Shown here one piece after another: positions 34,405 to 46,700 of a DNA stretch of 64,000 bases (positions are counted from its first letter, which is position 1; each line of letters opens with the position of its first letter). This stretch comes from Sycon ciliatum. Its lineage: Eukaryota; Porifera; Calcarea; Leucosolenida; Sycettidae. The notes under the pieces are model-generated. The model was given only the letters and a program-made list of their open reading frames with translations. It searched no databases and was not told the DNA's origin. The position numbers were made by a program, and so were the translations under genes. The stretch is taken from NCBI RefSeq assembly GCF_964019385.1, contig NC_088655.1, forward strand, positions 21,133,795 through 21,197,794, in the 5' to 3' direction.

Positions 34405-36446
34405 CTGGCAAAGCACGATTTCTACAGTGTGTGTAAGAAATACCCAACCCAGCTTAACATGCATGTATATCGATCTCAACGGAACTTGGTGAAGAGTCTG
34501 ACTCAATCGAAATACCGGGGATACATTCGGTCCGTACAAGCTACGCTGCAGGACAAAAACCGCCCATCACTGTTTCAGTTCGTGAGCAAATTAAAAAATC
34601 ATAAAGTATCTCGTGACATCCCGACACTCACCATTAGTTCTACACAGCAGGCTACTACCTCTTCAGCTAAAGCCACTGCATTGAACTCTCAGTTCGCCTC
34701 AGTGGCCGTGCCTGATGACCCTTCTCTACCCATTCCCCCCATTGCCGAGGAGTCGGGTGAGGCTGACCGCCTCACATCTGTCTTTACTACGACTGCTGCC
34801 ATCCGACGTTACATTCGAAAGCTCCCGTCTGACAAGGCACCAGGCCCAGACGGCATCACTAATCTGGTAATAAAGTCCCTTGCGCCCTCAATAGCATACC
34901 CCCTATGTCTGATTTTCAACCTATCATTCCGCACTGGTCGTTTTCCCTCTGCATGGAAAACAGCTAATGTCATACCGATCTACAAGAAAGGGTCCCGCCA
35001 CGAAGCATCAAACTACCGTCCGATATCTCTACTGTCCTGTGTTTCCAAACTCTGTGAGCGCGTTTTCCACGACCAATTGTACTGTCATGTCTCGTCACGT
35101 TTGAGTTCAGCTCAGTCCGGATTTTGCAGAGGCGATTCTACCACCCTCCAGCTGACGCGCCTGGTGCAATTAGTGTGTCGACATCGGGATGCTGGAGACC
35201 TAGTCGGGATCTGTTTTTTCGATCTTGCCAAGGCCTTCGATACCGTCTGGCACCGGGGGCTCTTGGCCAAGCTTCGTGGATCGTTTACTGTAGACGGCAA
35301 TCCCCTGCTATGGCTGACATCTTACCTAACTGGGCGAACGCAGTACGTCACGGTACATGGGACGTCCTCAGCCGACACAACAGTACTATCCGGAGTTCCC
35401 CAGGGTTCCATCCTCGGCCCCCTTCTTTTTATCTTATACGTCAATGATCTGCCCGCAGCTGCCCCGGGCACATCACTATTCGCAGACGACACAACGCTCC
35501 TACGGGCATCTCCTAACATCACTGGCCTGATGAGTAGCCTAGCTAACGGGATTCAAAGAGTAATTTCCTGGACGTCGTCTTGGCGGTTATCGCCCAATCT
35601 GTCTAAAACTAAAATCATGCTCTTTCCTTCTCAGCCTGATGTTCCGCCCCTCCTCCATCCCACTTTCCCCCAGCCTATAAACATAGTCTCCAGCCATAAG
35701 CATCTTGGCATTTTCATTGACTCTAATCTTTCATGGGAACCCCACATCGATTACATAATTATGTAAACGATCAAGTTCATCTTTAGGAATTCTCTCTTCT
35801 CACTGTTACCATCTCCCAATCTCTTGTAAACTCCTCTTTTACTCAGCTTACATACGCCCCATTTTTGATTATGCAGATACTGCTTGGGCTGGAATTTCCA
35901 CAACCCGTGCTGAAAAGCTCGAAATTCAGCACAAAAAGTTCTAAAAATCCTCCTCCGGAAACCCCGCATGCTCCCATCTTCCACCCTTTATGCCCTTGCT
36001 CACACTACCCCTTTGTCTAAGAGACGTAATTCACATCTTGTCACCCTTATCCATTCTCTCAAACTCAATCTGTGTCCACCTCACCTTCACTGTTTCAACT
36101 GGTTTTCTTCCCGTAGCACGAGAAACTCCCTTTCCCTTCCGAAACCCAAGTCCTCCTTTCTACTTCACTCTCCCCTTTTCACTGCGTACTCTGCGTGGCT
36201 GGCACTTCCCCAAGAAGCTAAGGACCTTTCTTCCCTCCGCCTTTTTAAGAGCCTTGTCGCGCCTTGACTTTGATTTTGTGTTTCTCATTTTGTTGCAATC
36301 ACTACTTATCCATGCCGGTTCCTTTTTTTCTTCTCCTCCCCTTCTCCCTTCCTTGCCGTGGTTGACTAACACCCTCTCTCTTTGTATTGGCCGGTGTTCT
36401 CACTGTGCTATGAGATGCTGCAATAAATAAAAATAAAAAAATAAAT
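34405..36446 (+). mobile_element. 5'-truncated CR1/Jockey-group LINE
   Basis: Contains the reverse transcriptase but no endonuclease. Ends CAATAAATAAAAATAAAAAA, a poly(A)-like tail. The exact 5' boundary and target duplication were not resolved. Confidence 0.75.
34429..35766 (+). pseudogene. CR1/Jockey-group reverse transcriptase
   Basis: 445 codons with KAPGPDGI, PIYKKGSRHEASNYRPISLL, SAQSGFCRGDSTT, FFDLAKAFDTVWH, GVPQGSILGPLLFILYVNDL and the catalytic LFADDTTLL. The frame ends at TAA 35764-35766 in SWEPHID. The remainder (AYIRPIFDYADTAWAG, then LPQEAKDLSSLRLFK, to ~36267) is in other frames, so it is a pseudogene. Confidence 0.9.
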
Positions 36447-37135
36447 ATCCAAGGCGAGCACAATACGGGTTTTTTCAACATCTTGCCATACCCCAATCGG
36501 ATTCAATACCCAATAGCTGCCAAATTCGATCTGGAAAATCGCCGTATGCACTACAAATGAAAGCTGTTCGGACCACAACTTTTGTTTCCCTTCATCAGGG
36601 ACAATGGCATACGCAATGGGAAATTGAGACAATTCGCTAAGAAGTAAGATCCATGGTATTTTGTAGTATTCATCGTAGAGCGCTCCTTTAGTTTGAGGCT
36701 TAGCTGACGGCTAAAGACCTGTGCCTGGCGTCCCACGTCCACAGGTCTATGCATGCCCGGACTGTCACGCAACAGAGGGAAATCCTTCATGTCAAAATTA
36801 TGTGTGCGGAAGTGAAAATTTGCAATGGTACGTAAAATACCTTGCGAGTGCCGTAACTCCACTATTGGACCTCGGATCGACGTCCGATTTGTTGGACCTG
36901 ACATCTGAGAACTTTCTAATGCGAATAGATCTTTCGATTACTCGATTCCGTTCAGGGAAAGCTGAGTTACGAAATAATTGACTGTTTTCAAAACTTCATA
37001 GTGATGCGGATGCGCTCAAAATTCTCAAGGCGCGTGATGAAAAGTGCGCCCTAAAAGAAAATAAGGAGATCAAAGGCGCGCGAGAGCGATCGCTCTCCTT
37101 TTACCAGATTGTCTGCTTTATATACTGTTCTTTAC

Positions 37136-37234
37136 CCCATCTCTGATGTTGCAGTCTGCCCCTGCAGCGAGAAGCTCTTCACACAACTCGATTCTACCTC
37201 TCATGGCGGCATGGTGCAACGGAGTGTCACCATG
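37136..37234 (-). CDS. Ankyrin exon 10, intact (99 nt)
   Basis: A full repeat: HGDTPLHHAAMRGRIELCEE then LLAAGADCNIRDG. Donor GTAAAG. The acceptor ends CTAG instead of CCAG. It lies 20 bp beyond the right end of the CAGAC-ended element, which inserted in the intron next to its donor. Confidence 0.75.
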
Positions 37235-38138
37235 CTAGATACACACGCAAGAAACAACAGTACACTAAAACTTTCTCAATGAGTCTGATTTTAGATCACA
37301 ATCACAAGTGGAAATCAAAGCAAAACAATGCAGAGTGAGAGTACACTGTACAACACATACATGGCACTACCTGATCAGCATGCGGCACTGGACGTGTTTG
37401 ATAGTTCGCGTGTGAATGCGAGGGTAAGTACACGGTTTTCTCGTTAGTTGCATGCAAGAGAGACCATGGAGACGATGCGACAGAAAGCGAAGCCCTTTGT
37501 AGTTTTCTCTCTCGCACTGGTAATGATCTGCTGTTGGAGTTGAAATGCTAAGACATAATCCTTGTTTCGCTCTTCTGTGTAGTGTGAAGAGGTCAACGAA
37601 CATGTAGAGCTCACTTTGATGAAGCAGGCAAGGCTGTGAGCGCTGTGGCTCAAAGCGATAGGCCCTAAATCTTACGAGATATTTCGAGTGCTATTGTTTG
37701 TTGCGAGCGCTTCGTCTTCGATGAGTCCTGCCTCTTTCCTGGCAGCTGCCCTCCTATAGGACCAACCACGAAGTGACTGTACTCATCTGCAGCCGATCAA
37801 AGTTATTTTGCACAAGAAGATATCGTTTTCGCCAAGCCAGTGCCCCGCCAAAGACCATCGCCGTGTCACACCGTCGGAACTAGTTCATGATGAGAAACAT
37901 CATTCGCGCGAGCGTGATGAAGAACTATTTCGAAAGACAACATAGTCTTTACCCCTGGGACGACAACTATGTGCACGTCCTGCAAGGGGAGAATGTCACC
38001 AGCGACATCACCGAAGACGACGGCAGTATTTCGGAAACCTGGAGTCAGCGGAGGTCGTCAAGCTCCTCCGCGATCCGGTACATGTACAGTATAGGTGACA
38101 TGTCGACACGAGCGTGCGGAAACACAGCATACACTGTC
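37235..38138. other. Array intron, then unassigned sequence
   Basis: Intron-like to ~37350. Beyond, a minus-strand frame (37367-37653) and a plus-strand frame from 37887 (starting MMRNIIRASVMKNYFERQH) are open, but show no domain I recognise. Confidence 0.35.
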
Positions 38139-38377
38139 TTTTTTTTTTTTTTTATTTTTTTTTTACTACAAAGCACTGGCCAGCAACATAAAAGGGGAGG
38201 TAGACAAAAGTGGACAAGCGAACTTTGACAACACAGAGGAGCGTGGCATGCGTGCCGATGAGGTAGGTCAACCTCCCCCGACCTAGTGGTCTCGGGTTCA
38301 ACAGTTGGTCTACGCATCAGGAAGGGGAAATGGACAGAGAAAGGGAGAATGAGCATGAGGAGCTTCCCAGGAGAGGA

Positions 38378-38380
<3 letters not shown>

Positions 38381-38440
<60 letters not shown>

Positions 38441-38441
38441 C

Positions 38442-38521
<80 letters not shown>

Positions 38522-38728
38522 AGGGAGAGGGAGAGGGAGAGGGAGAGGGAGAGGGAGAGGGAGAGGGAGAGGGAGAGGGAGAGGGAGAGGGAGAGGGAGA
38601 GGGAGAGGGAGAGGGAGAGGGAGAGGGAGAGGGAGAGGGAGAGGGAGAGAAAGAGGGAGAGGGAGAGGGAGACTGAGAGGGAGAGGGAGAGGGAGAGGGA
38701 GAGAGAGAGAGAGAGACAGAGAGAGAGA
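38381..38728. repeat. (GA)n / (GAGAGG)n microsatellite
   Basis: Pure GA followed by ~25 GAGAGG units and GA again. Arg-Glu or Ser-Pro-Leu translations are artefacts. Confidence 0.95.
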
Positions 38729-38763
38729 CAGAAAATGATAATAATAGAGACAACCGGTTATTC

Positions 38764-39111
38764 TCAGTGCTGGTGGACTTCAGTGGCCCATAGCCAATTG
38801 GTCTGGCGGAGGTGATGGTAGGCCTTGGTCTTGAATGTCGGCAATTTCTTGAGAGTTGGGCGTTCGGCGAGGATTGGAGCAGGCAGTGTGTTCCAGCTCT
38901 CCAGGACAAAGTATGGGAAGGAGCGGCGGATGAACTCTGGACTGGAGGCTGGCAGAGGAGTTGCGAGTTGGAAAGAGTGGCCACCGAGGGACTGGCGTTG
39001 CCGGCGCGTCCGGGGTGCAGCGTTAACTCTTGCTGGGGGAGGTACCATGTCTGTAGTAATGTTGCGAGAGTTTGCCGAAGGAGTCCAAGTCGGGAAATCC
39101 ATCAGCTCCAA
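38764..39111 (-). pseudogene. LINE reverse transcriptase C-terminus
   Basis: 115 codons reading SFQLATPLPASSPEFIRRSF, SWNTLPAPILAERPTLKKL and FKTKAYHHL. The 'S-F-P..-..W-N-x-L-P' and 'F-K-x-K' pattern is the common C-terminal end of CR1/L2/Jockey-group elements, as also seen at 61827-62300. Confidence 0.75.
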
Positions 39112-39130
39112 AAGCTACCTGTAGGTGGGC

Positions 39131-39841
39131 GATGAGACTCCAGCTTCAGACTACAACAGTCAGGACTTGTAAATAGTTGAACTTTGTGAAGCAGCAGATC
39201 GAGAAGTTAGCTGAAATCGTAGCTGTTGCAGTATGTCGGCGCTATGTAGCTTGCATTTTTTACGGAGAGTCGATCGCCACGCGAATGTTTCTCTCCTCAC
39301 CGAGAGCTATCTGGCCTCCAAACTCCGTCAGGGTCTGCCTAAGGTACCGAAGGTCCTTTGACTAGCTGCTGGCAGGACTCCATCAAATCCTTTAGCTTCA
39401 GCTCGGCGAGCAAAAGTCTCTCTCTCCTCCGCCATGAGCTGACACACACAAACTGAATACAAAACGATGCACTTCACACGTGCTGGCTTGCACGCGTGCC
39501 CCCTTTCACGAACCCAGACAATCTTTTCGGGATTGGTCTATTAGTGTCAAAAGCCGCTCCAACGTGCCCTGGTAGTGCTATTCTACACTCAGAGACAAGT
39601 TCTTTTGATTTGCAGTCACACTCAACGTACAGCAATGATTCAAACACCAGCAGAATCAGGTTTTTTAGCGCTCATGTTGGTGTATGTCACGCATGAGCTG
39701 TGCACTGGGGAAATCTCCCGTGATCAAACACCTCGTCAACTTTACAGCTAGCATGAAGTGCATCACAGTCACACGCTTGAAATTTGACATTCACTCGTTT
39801 CCCGAACTTTGAGCTTCGGCGCTTGCGTATTTTACTCCCGC
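39131..39841. other. No gene recognised
   Basis: Short frames only; no domain, repeat end or RNA gene seen. Confidence 0.35.
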
Positions 39842-39853
39842 TATATCGAATGA

Positions 39854-40190
39854 GGCAGGCATAGTGGGATGGTCTAAGACCATGATTGAGAAACAGAGGG
39901 TACCAGGTTCAAGTCCTGCTTGGAAGCGGAAGGAATTTTTCCAGCCGTGCTGCGACCCACAGTTAATTGGGAACTCGTGGCCTGGCACGAGGGTAACATG
40001 GATGCAGCTAATGGGATTTCGGTCTTTGACCACTTGGTGGTGGGTCTGATCTACTCACCTCCCACCGTTTAGGCGCTGCATCTGCGCCTTTGATCCTAGA
40101 GGGTGGTGGCGTTCCCACGGCGGATGCGGAAAACTCGGCTTCCAGCCGAGTCTCACGCGAACCGTGAAATTTTTATTTTATTTTTTATTT
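39854..40190 (+). mobile_element. SINE, tRNA-derived, family A (full length)
   Basis: 337 bp flanked by TATATCGAATGA (39842-39853, 40191-40202). tRNA-like head with GGATGGTCTAAGACC (A-box region) and B-box GGTTCAAGTCC, then a body ending CGCGAACCGTGAAA and an A/T-rich tail. This is the best reference copy in the window for this SINE subfamily. Confidence 0.85.
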
Positions 40191-40592
40191 TATATCGAAT
40201 GATACAGCATTGGAAAGCTGCATTCAATAGCTTTCCAATGAGCCGTCATTTGTTGAATTTGAAGTAGGGAGCCCAAGGTTACAGCTATTTGTACCGTGAT
40301 CTATGTTTGTTTCCATATGCTCCGTGTGCGTGACGAGTTACCTCATCCTTGGCCATCCTGGGTGGTTGTTTCAGGACGAGTTATCTCGTTCTTGGCACTA
40401 AATGGGTTAACTAACTAACTTCCATTCAGTGTATATAAATTGTGTTCAGGTCACGACCTGCAATTTCAAATTTGGACTGCACGGAGAATTTCAAAGTTTA
40501 AGGAAATTAGAGGCCACATGCCACGTACTGCTCTTTCTCACCGAAACTCAACACTTGCAAGCCAGATATGAAAGAAAGAAAAAATCATCAGT

Positions 40593-40664
40593 CACACCAC
40601 CGGGACTCGAACCAGGCACCTTGCTATTCGCGAGCAATGCTCTAACCAACTGAGCTACAGTATG
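40593..40664 (-). tRNA. tRNA-like sequence / tRNA pseudogene, copy 1
   Basis: 72 nt folding as a cloverleaf: acceptor CATACTG/TGGTGTG (pairs with G-U wobbles), D arm in TAGCTCAGTTGGTTAGAGC (A-box), anticodon stem TTGCT/AGCAA with loop CGCGAAT, T arm CCTGG/CCCGG around TTCGAGT (B-box) with one mismatch. Position 33 is G rather than the invariant U. So it is likely a pseudogene or the head of a SINE; amino acid not assigned. Confidence 0.55.
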
Positions 40665-40956
40665 ACTCTTATCCACAGTGATGGTAAATCTATCCTTCTT
40701 CGATCAATCCATATCTGGCTTGCATCATACTGGCAACTCACACCAATCAAGAGGGCCCTCGGCCATTCGCTTGATATAATGGGGAGCGCATCAAACTATG
40801 TCCACTGCAAGCAAATACAAATTGCAATTTCAAATTTGGACTTCACGGAGAATTTCAAAGTGTTAGGAAATTAGAGGCCACATGCCACGTACTGCTCTTT
40901 TCTCTCCGAAACTCAACACTTGCAAGCTAGACATGAAAAAAAGAAAAATCATCAGT

Positions 40957-41028
40957 CACACCACCGGGACTCGAACCAGGGACCTTGCTATTCGCGAGCA
41001 ATGCTCTAACCAACTGAGCTACAGTAGG
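40957..41028 (-). tRNA. tRNA-like sequence / tRNA pseudogene, copy 2
   Basis: Tandem-duplicate partner of the copy at 40593, with the same anticodon loop. The acceptor stem reads CCTACTG and has an added mismatch. A- and B-boxes intact. Confidence 0.55.
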
Positions 41029-41170
41029 ACTCTTATCCACAGTGATGGCAAATCTATCCTTCTTCGATCAATCCATATCTGGCTTGCATCATACTGGCAA
41101 CTCACACCAATCAAGAGGGCCCTCGGCCATTCGCTTGATATAATGGGCAGCGCATCAAACTATGTCCACT

Positions 41171-41640
41171 GCGAGCAAATACAAATTGCAAATTCAAATT
41201 TGGACTTCACGACCTGAATACTTTCAGCTGCAATTGCATGAATTTTGAGTATTTTACGCAGTTTGAGCAAGATTGCATCCCTTACTGTGCTGCGTTCCTT
41301 CTTTTGGAGAATGTATCAAATCTGTTACCCCGTGGTTAATAGTCTTGGCCACCATTTCCAAAATATCAAGGACCACAGTGGCCAGAGACCTGGAGTTTCA
41401 GGTCTTGTCATTGGGCCTAGTTTTCGGTATTTACATGCAAAGTACCATAGGAAAAGCCTAGTATCTCTAAACAATTTGCAAACAAGACGACCTGTGCCGA
41501 AAGAGTGTGTATACCAAGCTCAGTAGATGTAACTTAGTGCACACACAGAAGCAGGATATGTGTACGGAAGTGTACATAACAAAGCTGGCGGGAAACTTCC
41601 AAGCACCTTTCCGTTTCAGTAATATAATGTAATGTAACTA
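41171..41640. other. No gene recognised
   Basis: A 93-residue open frame (41245-41526) has no recognisable domain. Array-type sequence resumes at ~41680. Confidence 0.35.
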
Positions 41641-41926
41641 TAACTGATAGTATTCTGTTGAGTGTTGGGATGCGTTGGGACACCGACACCAATAGGCGAT
41701 GTGGCCGATTTTAAGGAAAAGAGACACAACACCCTGGGGCAAAGATCTGCAAACACTACAGCTGTGAGGAGGCGGTAGATGAACAATTTTCCGGTTATGA
41801 CAGGATTCCACTTGCGTAAACTAAAAGTTCAGGGGAACCCATGATCTATTGTACTATGTTAATTTTAGAGTGTAAAAACAGAACAGGATCAGCATGGTTC
41901 ATGACACTCTAAATACTGTTCTTTAC

Positions 41927-42022
41927 CTTATTCCTGATGTTACAGTCCGACCCTGCAGCGAGCAGTGCTTGACACACCTCGATTCCACCCCAGACGGCTT
42001 TGTGCAACGGAGTGTCGCCACG
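41927..42022 (-). CDS. Ankyrin exon 11, intact (96 nt)
   Basis: 32-residue subtype like exons 6 and 9: RGDTPLHKAVWGGIEVCQ then LLAAGSDCNIRNK. Donor GTAAAG, acceptor TTCCAG. Confidence 0.75.
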
Positions 42023-42503
42023 CTGGAAGCATATGCAAGAAACAACAGTACAGGAAAAAAAGTTCTTGAGAAGTCTGAGTATAGATCACAGTCACAATTG
42101 TAAATCAAAGCAAAACAATGCAGAGTGGAATTCAACAGTTTGTTCATATTGTTCTACTTGTCTGGTACTGCCGTCGACATGGAAATCCGGTCGCACGTCT
42201 AGCGGCCCCTGGGCACTGTCCACGTAGCCTTGGCTCGGTATGCGTAGTCTACGGTACACACAAGCAGTGCGCTGGTCATATCGGATCAACATGTGCACTG
42301 CACAGGGCATAGCTTAAGGATTTCATTTAGCTCGGACAAATGTCCTTCCGTTTTGAAATCTGTCCGGACATGACCGGACATTTTCCACAACACATTTTCA
42401 GGGTGTTTCTTCTTTTTTTTAGTAGTACTGAAGTATATTCACAATGACTCATTATGTGGACGTATTTCGCACATTACTATGTACAATTCGCCAATTTATT
42501 TGT

Positions 42504-43187
42504 TAGTGTTGAAACGAGCGTATCTATAACAAACGAGCGATCAGTTCCACTAACGAGCAAGCTATCGAGCGAGCTATAACGAGTTTCATTGATGTGGCAA
42601 ATATGATTATTTTTTTGAATATTTTTTTCTGAGTTCGATTTTTTTCAGCTGGTTCACCGCCGGCAGCATTTGGGGTTGCTGCTGCTTCACTTCGGACTGC
42701 TGTTTGGTGTCAAGATGTCTTTTCAGCGCCGTCGTCGATTAGCTTTTGTAAGAACAGACCGTTTCGCAAAGATTGCAAGTAGCCCTGGTCTTCGCTGCAT
42801 CGAGGGAGAAAACTTCCAAACGACTGAGCGTAACTTTCACTCGAATGGAGAGGTGACCGAAGCATATCCTGCGACAGGTCAGCAGATGCGGAACAAGACA
42901 TCAGTAGAGTCCACCAAAGCTGCAACGACAACTGAAACAACTCAAGTGTCGTGCAGGCATACAGTCACCTGTAACTGCGAGTGATTTTCACTTTGCGCGG
43001 GACTGGACTCTCGATCGACCAGGGAGTCGTAAAATATTTTACTACTCCCCGTCCCGGTCGACATGTACTGCCATGTGTACGGAGTACGGTGTACGGTGTT
43101 CGTTAGTGCAAACGAGCTGGCTGCACAAACGAGCCGAGTTTCTGGCGAGCGAGCTAACGAGTATCCGGTGAGATCGTTTCAACACTA
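42504..43187 (-). mobile_element. Second hAT element, non-autonomous (684 bp)
   Basis: Terminal inverted repeats TAGTGTTGAAACGA, flanked by a perfect 8-bp duplication TTATTTGT (42496-42503, 43188-43195), diagnostic of hAT. Internal minus-strand sequence near 42680-42790 reads CNLCETVCSYKS, a stop, then STTALKRHLDTKQ, a BED zinc finger remnant. Nested within the CAGGGCATAG-ended element. Confidence 0.9.
43019..43052. repeat. GGGAGTAGTA palindrome, copy 4
   Basis: CCAGGGAGTCGTAAAAT and ATTTTACTACTCCCC arms, inside the 684-bp hAT element. Confidence 0.65.
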
Positions 43188-43216
43188 TTATTTGTATTAG
43201 AAACTGAACTTTTTTT

Positions 43217-43490
43217 TTACTGACGACAAATGTATGTACAAGAAAGCGTTGCAGTCAAGAATTTTGCGAACGCGATATGCTCCTTGCAGAGAAGGTAAGT
43301 CAGTTCGAATTTGCGTCGTGCAATAGCGGCAGCACCATCGTCCATCTTGCACAGTGCCTTCGCAATTGGAGCGAATTCGAGGGCATTTCGAGCAGGACAC
43401 TCTTGCCTACGGAAAAGATTCATTGCTCGTTTATGCATCTCCGTTCCAGCATGATCCTTGAACGCTGATATTCTCAGGTTCTTGGATCCG
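43217..43490 (-). pseudogene. hAT transposase fragment (BED/TTF finger end onward)
   Basis: Minus strand reads GSKNLRISAFKDHAGTEMHK (the H-x5-H end of a zinc finger), then ALEFAPIAKAL, ARRKFELTYLLCKEHIAFAKF. This pattern matches the N-terminal region of hAT-type transposases with a TTF/BED finger. The Cys half lies at ~48541-48620, beyond the Harbinger-like insertion. Confidence 0.75.
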
Positions 43491-43791
43491 GTTAGGGGCC
43501 GTCCGTAAATATCGATGTTTTTTTAGAGACGATATTGGTGCGTCTGGGGGGGGGGGGGGGGGGGAGGGGGTTTGAGCCATGTGCGTCTTTTCGAGCATCA
43601 GAAAAAATCGATGTAAATATCTGAAGTTTCGCCGATCCCTGCACGCGGACGTCTAAATGGCTAGGCTATACAAGAAATGTGAAACCAGCTTCCGTTCGCG
43701 GAGCTAAAACTCGCGACACAATACAGAACAAAATCAAAAATTGGAAGCTGTACGCCCATGGCGAATTTCAAGAGCAAAAGAATGAGCTAAT

Positions 43792-46700
43792 CCGCGATAT
43801 TCATGTTAAAACAAAATGGCGTCACGATTTATTGAAAGTGGTATAGTTGGTGGTACGAGTGTTCAAAACCATTTGAACTTCATACTGTTCGTATTCTTTT
43901 TGACATGCTCTCTTTCCATCGTCCTTAGCTTTTGTTTGTTGAGAGCTGTTTTGGCTTTCTCCTATACCTCTGGGGGATGCCAAGTGATGGTTTTGAGAGG
44001 CTGGTGATGGCTGTGAGCGAGAGTTTGCCGATCGGCGTCGTCCTCGCTATAGCGATGAAAATACTAGTTACTGCGCACCTGGCAGATATCACAACACGTC
44101 GGAGCGTCCAGGAGCAAAGGAATCTTGGGTTTTCACTGGAATCTAGTTCCTCCAGCATCGTGTAGCCCACCGTCGGTGAATGGCGGTCCAGAAAGGTCGA
44201 ACCTGGTCTTCTGCAGCATCTCGCAGTCCTGCGAGGCACACTGAATACGCCTGTCATGTATTCTACAAATAAAAATCACGAAGTTGTGGACTTTACAGTG
44301 ATGAGTCTATCCTGTATGCTGCAAAAGACGCAGGAAATGTGACTGGTGTCTGTACACTCAGTGACTGGACGCCAACACCCCAGTCTTCTCCTGCAGGATC
44401 TGTTTGACATTGACATTATGCAGTAGGTCAGCATTGACCTGGTTTGGCAGCTATCGTAATAGTATCTGCCTGGTTGGATGTAGCAGGTTGGTGTTTGCTC
44501 GTCGTCCAGTCCGGAATATTCTTGTAACTCACAGTGGAGTACGCGCAGGGTTTGTGATCATCCCTGTTCACTTCAATATTATCAAACACAACGTTCCCTT
44601 TGTCACTCATCTTATCCTGAGTACTGAATTTGCTGACAATATTGCACCACACTTGTCACAACCTACCGCCACTGCTGGCGGTGGCGACTGGTTCGTCAAT
44701 GGCGGTGACCAGGCTGACTGACTAGCTTCGAGACAGCGGCCTCGTTGTCAACCCCGCGGCAGCCTTAAGGTTGATCTTATCGATCCAGCCTCAGCGCCAT
44801 GTTGACGATGCCCTAGTGACTGTGTGTCATGGATTGCCTTGCCATCAGCGGTCATTGCCGTCCACCTTGATGCAGCCCTCAACAACTGGCTCAGCCCATG
44901 GGAGTTTCAAGTGGACAAAGTTGTTGCCAAAGCAGCTCAGAAGATTGGTGCATCGTGGTGTAGGTGAGCACATAACTAGGACTTCCCAGCGCCTATTTGT
45001 CCAGGCTGCGATACTATGTGACATGCTGTACTGCACATTCTTTTCAGCACTGCAAGGCCGGCAGCTGGACCGACTGCATGGGCCGCGCACATGCAGGCCG
45101 CCTGTTGCCAGTGCAGCATTCTGGAACGTTCCTTCCTTCTGAGATCCGTGGAATAATAACTTTCTTTGCTTCAAAGCAAGTTGCTTACCTTTCTGTTGTG
45201 CTCCCAGTGTCCTTACAACAATAACCTACAGCAATGTTTTATTTTCCTTTCCATTCCCAAACCAATGAATACTACGATGTCGATTCTATTTCTTCATACT
45301 TTGGTGTGTGCCCGCGCACGCACGTGTGTGTGTGTATACCTCACTCGCCACTCGAAGTTCTGTTCCCCATCACTGGAACACTGCCTGTCCTTTCAGGACC
45401 TGCCATCATCTGTGGATGGGCATTCAATGATTGTATTGTGTGTGTGTTTCATTCAGAATCTGATCCGCTATCTTTGCTATTAGAGAAAATCTGTGGGTTC
45501 ACATCCAGTGCATTTTTAGATTTGCGTGCTTTTCTCGCCACGGGCGCATACATGGGACATTGTGTGTGTGTGCGTCTGTGTGTATGGGGATATTGTCTGT
45601 ATCGGCTTTTGGTACTAATGTTCAGGTCTGTGCTTGCATCTGTGAACATGAAATTGTTCGGTTCTGTGCATGCTATTGCTATGATGTATATTATTGTATG
45701 TATGTGTGCATTTCCACGAACAGTGTAGACGAGCGTGGAGAGTGCATTCATGCCACATCAACCACTTCCCCTTGGGCTTACGAGAGTTTTTTCTGCATAC
45801 CTCTCATTTTTGTTTGTTTCTCTCTGATACTGTATTGATGCCGGTACCTGTACCTCGATGTGTTCCTCTATCTGCAGTCGCCTTTAACCTTCGGTCAAGT
45901 TAACGTTTATTGTGCTCTATTTATCGTGCGAATCAAAATAAACAATAATAACACAAGTCGTGTGCGTGTAGTAGGGTTGATGCGATGGGACGTTATAATT
46001 AGGTGGAACAGAACACACATTGGGCAGATTGATTGGGCATCATTGATTGTGCTCAGTCTAAACAGTGAACATAATAATTATCTCCAGTGACAGACTGTAG
46101 CGGCTAGCCTCCAATAGGTAGCTGGCACTAGTCGCTACTGCTTGTTTGACAGGTGCCGCCAGAACCCCTGTTGTGTCATGCTATAGATGCACATGCCCTG
46201 TTCTGGGGCATACTGAGGTACTTTGATTTTGTTGACTGCATGTAGACAGCATCCAATAGTAGTACTCGTAGAACTTGGCTCTTTGTAGCTCAACCACCAT
46301 CGCATGGATCGATCGGTGACTATGCACTTGGAGGTTGGAATAGCCCGCGCTGAACAGATCTTGCCATGGCCCAGGGAGTGAACTCGCTTACTCGACTATC
46401 CCGGTTTTAGTTAACCAGCATGAGTGGTGCAATTTGTCCATACCATGTTGCGAGCTCACAGTTGTTTGGGCAGGTTTTGAGCTGCACCACGAAACAAAGC
46501 GAAATAACGGCGTGACTGTAGAGCAAGGAAGCGGCGAGACGGCACTTCCAGGACGAGACAGGCAGTAGAGATGTGTTCACAGCACGAGCAACCTCTCAAA
46601 CCCTGCCGGTACTCCACAGTTACAAGAAAATGTCGGACTGGACGACGCGCCAATGCAAACCTGCTACATCCACCCAGGCAGATAGCTGCCAAACCAGGCC

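Larger units (their letters stand above)
34212..37115. mobile_element. Composite DNA element with CAGAC ends
   Basis: Imperfect terminal inverted repeats (CAGAC, then a subterminal GGAGAG-GA..TC-CTCTCGC palindrome at both ends), flanked by CTTTAT (34206-34211, 37116-37121). It carries a LINE and a 117-residue minus-strand frame (36551-36904) with no recognised domain. Superfamily unknown. Confidence 0.55.
38139..39125 (-). mobile_element. 5'-truncated LINE, minus strand
   Basis: Poly(A) tail seen as a T run at 38139-38163 on the plus strand, a 3' untranslated region with a long GA microsatellite, then the end of a reverse transcriptase C-terminal domain at 38764-39111. The other end is ill-defined. 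Confidence 0.7.
40431..41170. repeat. 364-bp tandem duplication containing a tRNA-like unit
   Basis: Two copies with a 364-bp offset, each with a tRNA-like segment, the GGAGAATTTCAAAGT block and a GGGCCCTCGGCCATTC block. Few differences, hence recent. Confidence 0.85.

Noticed and set aside
36551..36904. A 117-residue minus-strand frame inside the CAGAC-ended element as a transposase
   Set aside because: No catalytic motif or zinc finger is visible; length alone is weak support.
38310..38984. Arg-Glu-rich and Ser-Pro-Leu-rich long frames
   Set aside because: Translations of the GA/GAGAGG microsatellite in a LINE 3' region.
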